The translations under genes and the position numbers were made by a program. DNA of 34,115 nucleotides from Betaproteobacteria bacterium (lineage in GTDB: Bacteria; Pseudomonadota; Gammaproteobacteria; Burkholderiales; SG8-39), in contig VBCA01000025.1 of NCBI GenBank assembly GCA_005881575.1, positions 1 through 34,115 on the forward strand, written 5' to 3'. Shown here piece by piece: positions 1 to 8,505 of the stretch. The notes beneath the pieces are model-generated. The model saw only the letters and a list, made by a program, of their open reading frames with translations. It was not told where the DNA came from and searched no databases. Positions within the stretch are counted from its first letter, which is position 1. Every line of letters begins with the position of its first letter.

Positions 1-444
1 CCCGACCACTCTTGCATCAAGCGCTTACCTTCAGAGCAACTACGCCGCGTCGGCACGGTCAACGTAGCCATTTCATCGGAGTCCGTCAGGCGCACCAACG
101 CGCTTGAGCGCTCGCGCGCGCAGTTCCGTCTCACCATGCCCGGCGGCTCGCCGCTTGCGCGCGGGCAGGCAGCGTAGTCGCGCAGGTTTTAACCTCGATC
201 AAATAATTACAACCTGTTAAACGTGCCTAATGCGCGGGCGCCCGGCAGCTCGACGTCCGTATCGAGAAGACGAGGTGGCGATGGCCACCGCGGCGATGAT
301 GTTAATTTCGTTCCACCTCGCGCACCCCTCAGCAGGGACATGGGGATCGCTCCGCGTTCTCGTCTTCCCAAAGTTGGGACGAACGTTTGGCCGATCCCTA
401 GCGGCCCCCGCTGCGGCTGATCCACGTTCAGAAGCCAAATTCCT
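1..444. other. Left-edge region without a recognisable gene
   Basis: Frame 1 on the plus strand is open from the window edge to a TAG at 175-177 (58 codons). It could be the end of a gene starting outside the window, but the translation resembles nothing I recognise and an open frame this short is unremarkable in GC-rich DNA. An AT-rich patch at about 185-230 is the only low-GC stretch and could hold a promoter. The stretch around 359-382 contains a short inverted repeat (TCCCAA, 2-nt loop, TTGGGA) just beyond the 3' end of the minus-strand methyltransferase gene. It could be a weak terminator, but there is no T-run. Confidence 0.3.
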
Positions 445-1593
445 TCAACCGCCCCACACCTGACGGGCCACCTCGACGACGACCTCGAGCTTGCGCTTCT
501 GGTCGTCCTCGGAGATCTCGTTGCCCACCACGTCGGAGGCGAAGCCGCATTGCGGGCTGATCGCAAGCTGCTCGAGCGGCAGATGCTTCGTCGCCTCGTC
601 GATGCGCCGTTTCAGGTCATCGACGGATTCGAGCTCTGGCATCTTGGTGCTGATCAGGCCGAGCACAACAGTCTTTCCCTTCGGCACGAAGCGCAGTGGC
701 GCAAAGCTGCCCGCGCGCGGGCTGTCGTACTCGAGCAGGAAGCGCTGATATGGCAGCTCATTGAACAGCCGCTCGGCGATGGCATCGTAGGTGCCTTCGC
801 GGTGCCACATGCTGCGCTGGTTGCCGCGGCACAGGTGCACGCCGAACGTGACGCCCGGAAAGCCATCAATCAGGCGGCTGTTGGCGCGCAATGAGCGCGT
901 CAGATTCTGATCCGGGTCCTGGCCGCGCTTGCGCATGTCGGCGAGCGACGGCTCGTCGACGTAGGCTGTGTATCCCGGCTCGTCGATGTGGACGTATCGG
1001 CAGCCGGCTTCGACCAGTTCGCGGATCATCTCACGTTGGATCGCGACGACATCATCCACGAAGTGATCCATAGTGGGGTAAACGGCCGTGGATGCTTTCG
1101 CATCGAAGCGCTGCTGTATCCGGTCGGGGCCGATGAGCGAGACTTTCACCGGCTTCTTCGCCAGCGGATTGACTCGGCGGTACTCCTCCAGAGGGACGTT
1201 TCTCGCGAGCTTCAACTTTTGCTGAACTGGGCGCCGATGCACGACCGGAGTCCCGGGGCCGACGAGGTCCGGGATATCCCAGCGGGCGAGTGGTGTTCCG
1301 CCCTTGGCGCGTTTCTCGTGCACCTGCACAGTGTCGGCCGTCGTCTCATAGCCGCTCACGGCGAGACCGAAGCTGTCCTGAAAGTTGAGACGGCTGATCT
1401 CGCCGTCCGTTACGACATCCAGTCCGAGGCTTTCCTGCAGGCGCAGATGGTCCCGGATGCACTCGAGTTCCACCCGGGCAAAGGTATCGCGGTCCATCAA
1501 CCCGCCGTCAAGCTTTGAGCGCGCTTCCTTCCAGCGCGCGGGGCGTAGGAGGCTGCCGACGACGTCGGTGCGGATGATGTCGAGCTTATTCAC
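445..1593 (-). CDS. MetE C-terminal-like (cobalamin-independent methionine synthase family) methyltransferase
   Basis: The 382-aa protein corresponds to the catalytic C-terminal barrel of cobalamin-independent methionine synthase, without the N-terminal half of full-length MetE (about 750 aa). The zinc/thiol-activating ligands of MetE can be matched: H253 and C255 in VHLCRGN, E288 in LLEYDSP and C349 in SPQCGF. The HIDEP motif at 203-207 corresponds to the MetE substrate-binding IDEP segment. It should therefore be a Zn-dependent methyl transferase acting on a thiol, but short family members use varied substrates and the true one cannot be read here. The start is GTG, with GGAG about 8 nt upstream. 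It lies inside the 3' end of the Bug gene (8-nt overlap), so the two genes are very likely co-transcribed and translationally coupled. Confidence 0.85.
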   Translation of the reverse strand: MNKLDIIRTDVVGSLLRPARWKEARSKLDGGLMDRDTFARVELECIRDHLRLQESLGLDVVTDGEISRLNFQDSFGLAVSGYETTADTVQVHEKRAKGGTPLARWDIPDLVGPGTPVVHRRPVQQKLKLARNVPLEEYRRVNPLAKKPVKVSLIGPDRIQQRFDAKASTAVYPTMDHFVDDVVAIQREMIRELVEAGCRYVHIDEPGYTAYVDEPSLADMRKRGQDPDQNLTRSLRANSRLIDGFPGVTFGVHLCRGNQRSMWHREGTYDAIAERLFNELPYQRFLLEYDSPRAGSFAPLRFVPKGKTVVLGLISTKMPELESVDDLKRRIDEATKHLPLEQLAISPQCGFASDVVGNEISEDDQKRKLEVVVEVARQVWGG

Positions 1594-2545
1594 TTTTGAC
1601 TCCTGTCTGTTTGACTGCAGCGGCGTAGCGAGCGAGATCCTCGCGCATGAAGCGATGATAGTTCTCGGTGCCGTCTTCCCTCAACTCCATGCCGAGTGCC
1701 GTCATGCGCTCTGCGAACGCCGGCTCGCGCACGATCTTCGCCACGGCGGCCTGCAGCCTGGCGATCACCCCCGGCGGCGTGCCGGCACGCGCTTGCAGGC
1801 CGATCACGGTGGCGATGTCGAAGCCGGGGAAGCCTTGCTCGGCCGCGGTCGGCACCTCTGGGGCGCTCGGCGAGCGCCGCGGCGTGCTTATGGCGAAGGC
1901 CTTGACCCTGCCCGAGCGGATGTGCGGCAGCACGTTTGGAATACCCGACCAGCCTGCCTGCACTTCGCCGGCGAGCACCGCGGTGACCATCGCGCTGCCC
2001 CCCTTGTACGGAACATGCAGCATCTCGATGCCCGCACGCGACGCGAACACCGCCATCGTCAGGTGGTGGATCGAGCCGGTGCCCGCCGAGCCGTAGCTGA
2101 GCGCCCCGGGCTTCGCCTTCGCAGCCGCAACGAACTCGGCGAGCGAATTGGCGGGCAGCGACGCAGGCGCGACCATTATCGTCGGCAGCGCGGCAAGCGC
2201 AGTGATGAACGCGAAATCGCGCAGCGGGCTGTAGTTGAGCTTGGGTTGCAGCACCGGGTTGATGGCGAGATTGCCGGAATCGCCGAGCAGGAGCACGTGA
2301 CCGTCAGGCGCTGCGTGGGCGAGCAGCTCGGCCGCGACGACGCCGCCCGCCCCCGGGACGTTCTCGACGACGAACGGCTTCCCGAACATGTCCGCAAGCC
2401 GCGCGCCCAGCATGCGGCCGAGGACGTCGGGATTTCCGCCGGGGCCCGCGGGGGCGATGACCCGCACGGTCTTCGCCGGGTAGGTATCTTGCGCCAGAGT
2501 CCCGAGCGAGATCGCAAAGGTGAAGAATGCTATGAACAGTCTCAT
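1586..2545 (-). CDS. Bug/TctC family tripartite tricarboxylate transporter substrate-binding protein
   Basis: The 319-aa protein has an N-terminal signal peptide (MRLFIAFFTFAISLGTLAQ, cleavage likely near residue 18) and then the Bug-family pattern: YPAKTVRVIAPAGPGG (a phosphate/carboxylate-binding loop), VVENVPGAGG, and a second domain with HVPYKGG. Bug proteins are periplasmic binders of carboxylates or related small molecules. Many are orphans without TctA/TctB membrane partners, and none are seen here. I chose ATG 2545 because the upstream extension is not a signal peptide and this start is preceded by GGAG. The ATG overlaps the stop of a VOC-gene remnant (ATGA). Pairing with the MetE-like enzyme suggests that the ligand may feed that reaction, but this is only inference. 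Confidence 0.9.
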   Translation of the reverse strand: MRLFIAFFTFAISLGTLAQDTYPAKTVRVIAPAGPGGNPDVLGRMLGARLADMFGKPFVVENVPGAGGVVAAELLAHAAPDGHVLLLGDSGNLAINPVLQPKLNYSPLRDFAFITALAALPTIMVAPASLPANSLAEFVAAAKAKPGALSYGSAGTGSIHHLTMAVFASRAGIEMLHVPYKGGSAMVTAVLAGEVQAGWSGIPNVLPHIRSGRVKAFAISTPRRSPSAPEVPTAAEQGFPGFDIATVIGLQARAGTPPGVIARLQAAVAKIVREPAFAERMTALGMELREDGTENYHRFMREDLARYAAAVKQTGVKSE

Positions 2546-2643
2546 GTTTGAAGGTCTCCTGTTGATCGGACCTCCCACCAGTTGCCGTCGAGGTCGGCGA
2601 ACACAAACGCACTTGCCTCGATCGGCTGCAAGGGATAGGTGAA
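2542..2643 (-). pseudogene. C-terminal remnant of a VOC/glyoxalase-family gene
   Basis: A 33-codon open stretch on the minus strand ends in TGA at 2544-2542, sharing ATGA with the Bug start. Its translation contains AFVFADLDGNWWEVRS, the typical last strand of VOC (glyoxalase/ring-cleavage dioxygenase) proteins, where the E is usually a metal ligand. An in-frame TGA at 2646-2644 precedes it. None of the three frames of the 140 bases further upstream gives VOC-like sequence, so the rest of the gene (normally 120-150 aa) appears deleted rather than frame-shifted. The ATGA overlap suggests that an intact VOC gene once headed this operon. Confidence 0.6.
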
Positions 2644-2646
2644 TCA

Positions 2647-2787
2647 ATTCGCCGCTGAAGCTGGGGCGGCTCGCTGGCGCGCTGCAATCCGAGGGTTGAA
2701 TTGTCCTGGGTGATTACGCGGTCGTTTTCCCGTTCTGAGCCGTGTCGCTGGTACGCCGCGTCCTAGGGCGTTTGGCGGTGGTGGCAG
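2647..2787. other. Gap between SGNH gene and VOC remnant
   Basis: These 141 bases separate the SGNH hydrolase stop from the VOC remnant. I see no coding similarity in any frame, no clear hairpin with a T-run and no consensus promoter. This is probably where the missing part of the VOC gene was lost. The Bug/methyltransferase promoter should lie here or be supplied by read-through from the SGNH gene. Confidence 0.3.
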
Positions 2788-3915
2788 TCATGGCGACGGT
2801 CCCGGCGAATTTCCGGTGGCGGATCCTGATCGCGCTGGCGGTCGCAGTCGCGCAGGTGTCTCGCGCTCAGGTCGCGGCGAAACATCCGGTGTAGCGTGCC
2901 AACTCCGAGCCATCTGCGCGAGGCGTTCTGCGATCACACGGTTTGCCGACGCCGAATTATGCCCGTCCCAAGGTATGAAGAGCGCGTCGCCTTTGGTGCG
3001 GTACTCCGCGGAGAGATCCGGCAGGAGATCGAGTGCCTCGATCCCGTGAGCCTCGGAGGTGGCACGAGCCCGCTCCTGGTAGGCACGCCCCGGATGAATC
3101 CCGGATACCTGATCGCGGCGAGGGAGAATGGCCACGAGTAGCCTCACCCCGCGAGCATCACAGGCCTCTTTCATGGCCGCGAGCGATCGATCCACTTGTT
3201 GCCAGCCGCGCTCGGCCCGCGCGTCGACCTTCCCCGTCAACACGGCCTCCTCGATGGTACTCGCCGGCCCTCCGCGGGTGTACCAAGGCAAGAACAGACG
3301 ATAGTAGGTCCAGGTAATCACTGCGCTGCGTTTCAGGAGGTAGACTAGCTGCTTGTCCCAGGTATTGGTCGGCGCTGACGCGCCGATTCGTCGAGGGGTA
3401 TAGCCTGGCACGACGTCGTTCACATAGAGCGCCAGCACCACGGCCTGCGGGTTCGTCATCTTGAGGAGTCGTCGTAGCAGAATTTCATGCTGCCAGGTAT
3501 CGGTACCGGGAATCCCAGCATTGACTACCTCCACTTCGCGCGAGGAGGCGACGCCTCCTCGCAACACTCGCTCGAGTTGCTTCGGCCAGGTGTCAGCGAG
3601 GGCAAGGCCGGCCCCAAAGGTCTGCGAATCGCCGAGTGCGAGAACGCGCAAAGCTCCCGGTCCCGGCTGTTGCGTGATCTCGCGGTCGCGAAGGCCCAAG
3701 GAGTTGATCCGCACCGGGTGATCGTGAGTGAACGCGGTCTGTCCGGGCCGCAGCACATGTTCCATCTCCGCGTCGAAGTCGTAGAACTCCTGCGGATAGA
3801 GGAAACGGATGGGGGCAGGGTAAATCACCCGCAAGGAGAGTTCGAGGATGCCGAAGGTCACAAATAGTGACCCGCAGAGCAGGACGAGATTCGCCACGAC
3901 GGGTCGGACCGCCAT
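2788..3915 (-). CDS. Membrane-anchored SGNH/GDSL-like hydrolase
   Basis: The 375-aa protein has one hydrophobic segment at about residues 8-30, either an uncleaved anchor or a signal peptide. It shows the SGNH blocks: block I LALGDSQTFGAG with Ser97 as nucleophile, a Gly in NAGIPG (block II, about 134), Asn166 in YVNDV (block III), and D317-G-H319 near the C-terminus (block V). It should be an extracytoplasmic esterase or O-acetyl-transferring enzyme acting on a glycan or lipid; the substrate is unknown. ATG 3915 is preferred over the upstream ATG 3939 because GGAGG sits 7 nt before it and the hydrophobic segment follows directly. The neighbouring divergent glycosyltransferase fits a surface-glycan role, which is inference. 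Confidence 0.8.
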   Translation of the reverse strand: MAVRPVVANLVLLCGSLFVTFGILELSLRVIYPAPIRFLYPQEFYDFDAEMEHVLRPGQTAFTHDHPVRINSLGLRDREITQQPGPGALRVLALGDSQTFGAGLALADTWPKQLERVLRGGVASSREVEVVNAGIPGTDTWQHEILLRRLLKMTNPQAVVLALYVNDVVPGYTPRRIGASAPTNTWDKQLVYLLKRSAVITWTYYRLFLPWYTRGGPASTIEEAVLTGKVDARAERGWQQVDRSLAAMKEACDARGVRLLVAILPRRDQVSGIHPGRAYQERARATSEAHGIEALDLLPDLSAEYRTKGDALFIPWDGHNSASANRVIAERLAQMARSWHATPDVSPRPERETPARLRPPARSGSATGNSPGPSP

Positions 3916-4141
3916 TAGTGACCTCCGGAGTGTCCGCATCGCGCGAAAGGCGGTCCCAACGATGAGGGCGTGTGAAACGAGGCCTCGCTATCATACTACT
4001 ACCAATGGATCGAGGCTGAAGGCAACCGGGTCGTCGAAGCGAACGGGGTTTCACCCTGTCAGGGGTAGAGATTCAATCGTCCAGGCAGTGGATTCGCTGC
4101 TGGCGGAAATCGCCAGGCCGAGGGTGCCCACCTAGCGCCAG
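3916..4141. other. Divergent intergenic region between SGNH hydrolase and glycosyltransferase
   Basis: This 226-bp region must hold the promoters for both divergent genes. A short hairpin (GGGT-TTC-ACCC, about 4049-4059) is visible, but no clear -35/-10 pair or tRNA-like structure. Confidence 0.3.
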
Positions 4142-5119
4142 ATGCAAAAGTACGTCATTGTCGATTATCAGGACTTCACGCCGATGACCGAGGCGTTCCA
4201 GCGCCTCGGATATCGCGTGTTCCATGCCGCGGCGGAACTCGACGACAGAGAACTCGTCGATTGTGAGCTCGCCTTATTTTGCATGTTCAAGTCGATAAAG
4301 CAGCCTCTGCATTCGTGGGGGTTGACCCGGCGGCTGAATCGCGCCGGCGTGCCGGTCATTACCTGGAACCGGGACGGTCCGTCGCACAAGGGCGACAAAG
4401 CCTGGCGCTTGTGGGCCCTGCGCCACTTCCGTTACTTCAATATCTACGCGACCCATACCTTGCAGGACGCGCAGGGCTTCGCGCGGCAAATCGTCTACTT
4501 GCCGAACGCGGCGTGGGATACCGAGTACCACCTCGGCGATGCGACGCTGGAAACCCTGCGCGATCCGTCCAGATACAGGTTCGACGTCTCCTTCTACGGG
4601 CGCATCTCCGCCGCGCGCTATCCGGAGATGCGCAAAAGGCAACTATTCTTCGAACAATTGGCGCCTCGTCTGGAGGCCATGGGGATCGTTTACTCGTTCC
4701 GGGACGGCTCGCCGAGTTGCGCCGAGCAAAGAGCACTCATTCAGGCCAGCCGCATCAACCTGAACTACCACGCGGGCTGCGATGATAAGTACCACGGCGG
4801 CAACGAAATAGGACGCGAGAAGAGTTGGGGTCTGCCCGAGAGATGCTTCGGTGTACCGGCGTGTGGAGGTTTTTTACTGAGCGATGTTAGAAAGCATGCC
4901 GCGGAGAGTTTCATACCGGGCGTGGAATGGGCCGACTTCCTGGATCTCGATGATTGCGTCGCCAAGATCCGGTATTACCTCGCGAACTTCAATGCGAGCC
5001 GTGCCATTGCCGAGGCAGCCTACTCGCGCGTTGTGCGCGAGCATTTCTACGTAAACCGGGCGCGGACACTTGTCGAGGCGGCACGAGTCTGGCGCGATGA
5101 AAGACACGTGATGCGGTGA
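4142..5119 (+). CDS. CgeB-like glycosyltransferase (GT family 1-type C-terminal domain)
   Basis: The 325-aa protein resembles CgeB/spore-maturation-type glycosyltransferases. The N-terminal third is a nucleotide-sugar-type Rossmann half. The C-terminal third (about 205-315) shows the typical GT1-like segment, with Asn and His in the stretch INLNYHAG, an Arg-rich loop RCFGVPACGGFLLSD, and PGVEWADFLDLDDCVAKIRYYL-like ending (about 258-287). It should transfer a sugar from an activated donor to an unknown acceptor. There is no signal peptide or membrane segment, so it acts in the cytoplasm. There is no obvious strong Shine-Dalgarno. It stands alone, divergent from the SGNH hydrolase. Acceptor and donor cannot be told from the sequence. 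Confidence 0.75.
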   Translation: MQKYVIVDYQDFTPMTEAFQRLGYRVFHAAAELDDRELVDCELALFCMFKSIKQPLHSWGLTRRLNRAGVPVITWNRDGPSHKGDKAWRLWALRHFRYFNIYATHTLQDAQGFARQIVYLPNAAWDTEYHLGDATLETLRDPSRYRFDVSFYGRISAARYPEMRKRQLFFEQLAPRLEAMGIVYSFRDGSPSCAEQRALIQASRINLNYHAGCDDKYHGGNEIGREKSWGLPERCFGVPACGGFLLSDVRKHAAESFIPGVEWADFLDLDDCVAKIRYYLANFNASRAIAEAAYSRVVREHFYVNRARTLVEAARVWRDERHVMR

Positions 5120-5185
5120 TTAAGTGATTAGGCGATTATCGTTACCCAATCACCCAACCACTGCATCACCCAAATTACCTCGTGG
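5108..5185. repeat. Imperfect GTGATT-type repeats with inverted counterpart
   Basis: Just at the end of the glycosyltransferase gene, the units ggtgatt, agtgatt and ggcgatt are followed by their near-complements (ccaatcacc, gcatcaccc). Transcribed, this would fold into an imperfect stem. It may act as a terminator or be a decayed simple repeat. No T-run follows. Confidence 0.4.
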
Positions 5186-5270
5186 CTTCGTCACACGCCT
5201 CCAGCCAGTCGAGCGAATCCGGTCACCCCGACCAGCCTCCCGACCCGACCGTCCTCTCGCCCCGCGCCGG

Positions 5271-5276
5271 TATAAT
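5271..5276 (+). promoter_or_regulatory. Candidate -10 box upstream of PP0621-pilS-pilR
   Basis: TATAAT, a perfect sigma-70 -10 hexamer in otherwise GC-rich sequence, lies 45 nt before the GTG of the PP0621-family gene. No good -35 element sits 16-18 bp upstream, so strength is uncertain or an activator is needed. Confidence 0.4.
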
Positions 5277-5321
5277 GGCGCCTTGTCGCGAGCCGCGGCG
5301 CAGGCCGCAAGCCATTGCAGC

Positions 5322-5537
5322 GTGAGCAAGCTCCTCCTTCTCGTCATCGCAATAGTCGTCGTTTACTTCGTGTTGACCGGTCTTGCCCGCAAGCGCCGGC
5401 AGCGCTCCGCACCGCCCCCGGCCGAGGCGATGGTTCCTTGCGCGCATTGCGGGGTCAATATCCCGCGCAGCGAGGCCCTTGGAGCCGCCGGCCGCTTCTT
5501 CTGCAGCGAAGAGCACCGCCGGCTCGGCGCGACCTGA
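5322..5537 (+). CDS. PP0621 family small membrane protein
   Basis: This 71-aa protein starts with GTG. An N-terminal membrane helix (LLLLVIAIVVVYFVLTGLA, about 4-22) is followed by a basic patch (RKRRQR) and a small cytoplasmic metal-knuckle-like domain: C39-x2-C42 in PCAHCG and FCSEEHR near the end. It matches the PP0621 family, usually found next to two-component genes such as pilS. Two Cys, a third Cys and a His could bind zinc, but no biochemical role is established that I know of. The stop lies 8 nt before the pilS ATG, so it is the first gene of the operon. The GTG is chosen because the hydrophobic helix follows immediately. Confidence 0.75.
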   Translation: MSKLLLLVIAIVVVYFVLTGLARKRRQRSAPPPAEAMVPCAHCGVNIPRSEALGAAGRFFCSEEHRRLGAT

Positions 5538-5545
5538 GGACGGTC

Positions 5546-7141
5546 ATGGCGGCCTCGGCGATGTTCAGCCTGTCGTTGCTCCCGCAGGAGGGTGCCGTAG
5601 CGGACTCGTTCTGGGTTTCGCTCAGGTACTTCAACTTCTACCGCATCGCCGTGGCAGCGATCTTCCTGCTCGCAGCCCTGATTTTCGGTGACGCGCTCAG
5701 CCTCGGCAGCCACGACATGGTGGCGTATATCTACTCGAGCGGGATCTATCTGACGCTAGCCGTCGTGTTTCACGTCGTGCTGCGGAAGGTGCCGGCGTAC
5801 TTCAACCTTCAACTCACGCTGCACGTCGTCACCGACGTCGTGCTGATCGTCGTTTTGATGTATGCCTCGAGCGGCATCCGCAGCGGCCTGGGCGTGATGC
5901 TACTCATTTCGTTGGCGGGCGCGGCTCTGGTCAGCCGGGGCACACTGACGCTCTTCTACGCCGCACTGGCGTCGATTGCCGTGCTTCTCGAGCAGTCGTA
6001 CTGGGTGCTCGTGCAAGACTCCAGCACCGCCAACTACGTCCAGCCTGGGCTACTGTCGATCGGTTATTTCGCGACGGCGCTGATCACCAATCGGCTGGCG
6101 CGTCGCCTGATCCTGAACGAGCGCCTCGCGCAGCAACGCGGTGCCGACCTCGCCGACCAGCTTCGCATCAATAGACTGATCATCCGCGACGTGCAGGACG
6201 GGGTACTGGTCGTCGATGCCCAAGGGCGGGTGCACCTGCACAATCCGCGCGCAGCGGATCTGCTGGGGCGGCTCGTGCCCGACTTGAGCCGGATCGAGGA
6301 CTTTTCGGAGGAGCTCGCCCAGCGGCTGGCCGCCTGGCGCGCCGGCCAGGGCGCGAGCAGCGTGAATGTGCAATTTTCCGAGAGCGGCCGCTTGGTCCGT
6401 GCGCGTTTCGTGTCGGTGGGCGCCGCGAGCGGCAGCTCCAGCCTGCTGTTCCTGGAGGACTTGTCCAAGCTCCAGGAACAGGCCCAGCAACTCAAGCTCG
6501 CGGCGCTCGGAAGGCTCACCGCCAATATCGCCCACGAGATCCGCAACCCCCTATCGGCCATCACGCATGCAGGGGACCTCTTGCAGGAAGAACAGCGTGG
6601 ACCGCACAAGGAACGCATGGTGCAGATCATCCGGGACAACGCGCGGCGCCTGGAGCGCATGGTGCACGACGTCATCGAGCTCTCGCGGCGCGACCGCGTT
6701 CAGCCGGAAACCATCCGGGTGCGCCCTTATCTCCTCACGTTTATCGAGGAGGTCGCGCAGAACGACAGCATTCCCAGCGAAAGCTTTTTGATCGATGCGG
6801 CCGAAGATGTCACCTTGGAATTCGATCGAGCGCATCTCAACCAAGTGCTGTGGAACCTGTTGCATAACGCCTGGCGGCACTGCCGAAGGCTCGCCGGAAG
6901 CGTGCGCATCACGGTGCTACGCCGGGCAAATCGAGTAGAATTGCACGTCATCGACGACGGCGAGGGAGTGGCGAGAGAGTTGCGAGCGCAGTTGTTCGAG
7001 CCGTTTTTCACCACTTTCGCGAGCGGGACGGGGCTGGGCCTCTACATCGCTCGCGAGCTGTGTGCCGCCAACGGCGCGAGTCTTGAGTACCTGGACCGCG
7101 GTCCGGGCGCTGACTTCAGGATCCTATGCCAGGAACCGTAG
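5546..7141 (+). CDS. pilS: Sensor histidine kinase PilS
   Basis: The 531-aa inner-membrane kinase has about six N-terminal transmembrane helices (about 30-185), a short PAS-like domain (about 205-305, LIIRDVQDGVLVVDAQGRVHL-like) and a HisKA domain with the phosphorylated H330 in ANIAHEIRNPLSAI. The HATPase domain shows the N box (N437/N441 in WNLLHNA), G1 (DDGEG at 470-474) and G2 (GTGLGLYIA at 494-502). In Pseudomonas, PilS senses pilin in the membrane and phosphorylates PilR to control pilA. The start ATG has GAGGA upstream. The gene ends inside pilR (16-nt overlap), so the pair is translationally coupled. No pilin gene is present in the window, so the regulated target is inferred from the family. 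Confidence 0.92.
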   Translation: MAASAMFSLSLLPQEGAVADSFWVSLRYFNFYRIAVAAIFLLAALIFGDALSLGSHDMVAYIYSSGIYLTLAVVFHVVLRKVPAYFNLQLTLHVVTDVVLIVVLMYASSGIRSGLGVMLLISLAGAALVSRGTLTLFYAALASIAVLLEQSYWVLVQDSSTANYVQPGLLSIGYFATALITNRLARRLILNERLAQQRGADLADQLRINRLIIRDVQDGVLVVDAQGRVHLHNPRAADLLGRLVPDLSRIEDFSEELAQRLAAWRAGQGASSVNVQFSESGRLVRARFVSVGAASGSSSLLFLEDLSKLQEQAQQLKLAALGRLTANIAHEIRNPLSAITHAGDLLQEEQRGPHKERMVQIIRDNARRLERMVHDVIELSRRDRVQPETIRVRPYLLTFIEEVAQNDSIPSESFLIDAAEDVTLEFDRAHLNQVLWNLLHNAWRHCRRLAGSVRITVLRRANRVELHVIDDGEGVARELRAQLFEPFFTTFASGTGLGLYIARELCAANGASLEYLDRGPGADFRILCQEP

Positions 7142-8505
7142 AGAACCGGCGCGCGGAGCGGCGAACGAGCGCCGTCCAGGGTACGGTGCTCGTCATCGAC
7201 GACGAGGCGGACATCCGGGAGCTGCTCGAGTTGTCGCTCCTACGCATGGGTCTGGCGGTGGAGTGTACAGGTTCGGTGGCTGCCGCCAAGCAGCTGCTGC
7301 AGTCCAAGCGGTATGAGCTCTGCCTTACCGACATGCGCTTGCCGGACGGTGACGGGCTGGAGCTCGTGCGTTTCATCGGCGTTCAATGCGCGGACTTGCC
7401 CGTGGCAGTGATCACCGCGTTCGGCAGCACCGAAAACGCCGTCGCAGCGCTCAAGGCCGGCGCCTTCGATTACCTGACCAAGCCCCTGTCCCTCGATCAG
7501 CTGCGCACGCTGGTCAAGTCCGCGCTGTCCCTGCCCCAGAAAACGGCGGCAGCCAAATCGGGGGAAGGCCAGCTTCTCGGGTCAAGCCCCGGGATCGAGC
7601 AGGTGCGCTCGAAGATCGAGAAGCTCGCACGCAGCCAGGCGCCCATCTACCTCACCGGCGAGTCCGGGAGCGGAAAAGAGCTCGCCGCTCGTCTCATCCA
7701 CAGCAACGGGTCGCGGCGCGAGAGAGCCTTCGTGCCGGTCAACTGCGGCGCGATCCCGGAGAACCTGATGGAGAGTGAGTTCTTTGGCTACAAGAAGGGC
7801 GCTTTTACGGGTGCCGAAGGCGACCGCGACGGGTTTTTCCAAGCTGCCAACACCGGCACCCTGTTCCTCGACGAAGTCGCCGACCTGCCGCTCGCGATGC
7901 AAGTCAAGCTGCTTCGCGCGATCCAGGAGAAGACCGTGCGCAAAGTCGGCGCAACCTCCGAGGACGTGGTCGACGTGCGCATCATCTGCGCTACGCACCA
8001 GAATCTCGCTGCCGGCGTCGAATCGGGGAAATTTCGGCAGGATCTGTACTACCGCTTGGCCGTCATCGAACTGAGAATGCCTCCGCTGCGCGAGTGCCGC
8101 GAAGATATCCCGGTGCTCGCGGATGCGATTCTGCGGCGCCTTTCCGGCCCCGATGGCAAGCCGCCCATGCGGCTCTCCGAAGAAGCGAAGAAAGCTCTCG
8201 CAAGCTACGATTTTCCCGGCAATACTCGCGAACTGGAGAACATTCTAGAGCGTGCCATCGCGCTTGCTGCGCACGAGGAAATCCAACCCGACGACCTGCA
8301 GCTCGCTCCGCCGACTTGGGTCGCTCGCGAACCGGGAGCCCCTAACGCCAAATGGCCGCTGCCGGAATACCTGGACCGTCTCGAAAAGGAGGCGATCCTC
8401 GAGGCCCTCGAGAAAACCCGCTTCAATCGAACCGCTGCGGCCAAACTCCTGGGCATTACGTTCCGGGCGTTGCGCTATCGCATGGAACGCTTGGGAATCC
8501 GATAG
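7126..8505 (+). CDS. pilR: Sigma-54-dependent response regulator PilR
   Basis: The 459-aa NtrC-family activator is intact. The receiver domain (about 20-135) has phosphoacceptor D69 and conserved K119. The AAA+ domain has Walker A GESGSGKE (178-185), the sigma-54-contact loop GAFTGA (225-230) and Walker B TLFLDEV (245-251). A Fis-type helix-turn-helix lies at about 434-455 (NRTAAAKLLGITFRALRYRM). It would bind enhancer sites and open sigma-54 promoters, classically pilA. The ATG lies within the 3' end of pilS. The neighbouring ampD starts at the base after its stop. I saw no clear sigma-54 promoter (GGCAC-N5-TTGCA) in the window, so the regulon lies elsewhere. Confidence 0.94.
   Translation: MPGTVENRRAERRTSAVQGTVLVIDDEADIRELLELSLLRMGLAVECTGSVAAAKQLLQSKRYELCLTDMRLPDGDGLELVRFIGVQCADLPVAVITAFGSTENAVAALKAGAFDYLTKPLSLDQLRTLVKSALSLPQKTAAAKSGEGQLLGSSPGIEQVRSKIEKLARSQAPIYLTGESGSGKELAARLIHSNGSRRERAFVPVNCGAIPENLMESEFFGYKKGAFTGAEGDRDGFFQAANTGTLFLDEVADLPLAMQVKLLRAIQEKTVRKVGATSEDVVDVRIICATHQNLAAGVESGKFRQDLYYRLAVIELRMPPLRECREDIPVLADAILRRLSGPDGKPPMRLSEEAKKALASYDFPGNTRELENILERAIALAAHEEIQPDDLQLAPPTWVAREPGAPNAKWPLPEYLDRLEKEAILEALEKTRFNRTAAAKLLGITFRALRYRMERLGIR

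Noticed and set aside
4049-4085. A tRNA-like T-arm before the glycosyltransferase
   Set aside because: No acceptor, D- or anticodon stem can be folded around it.
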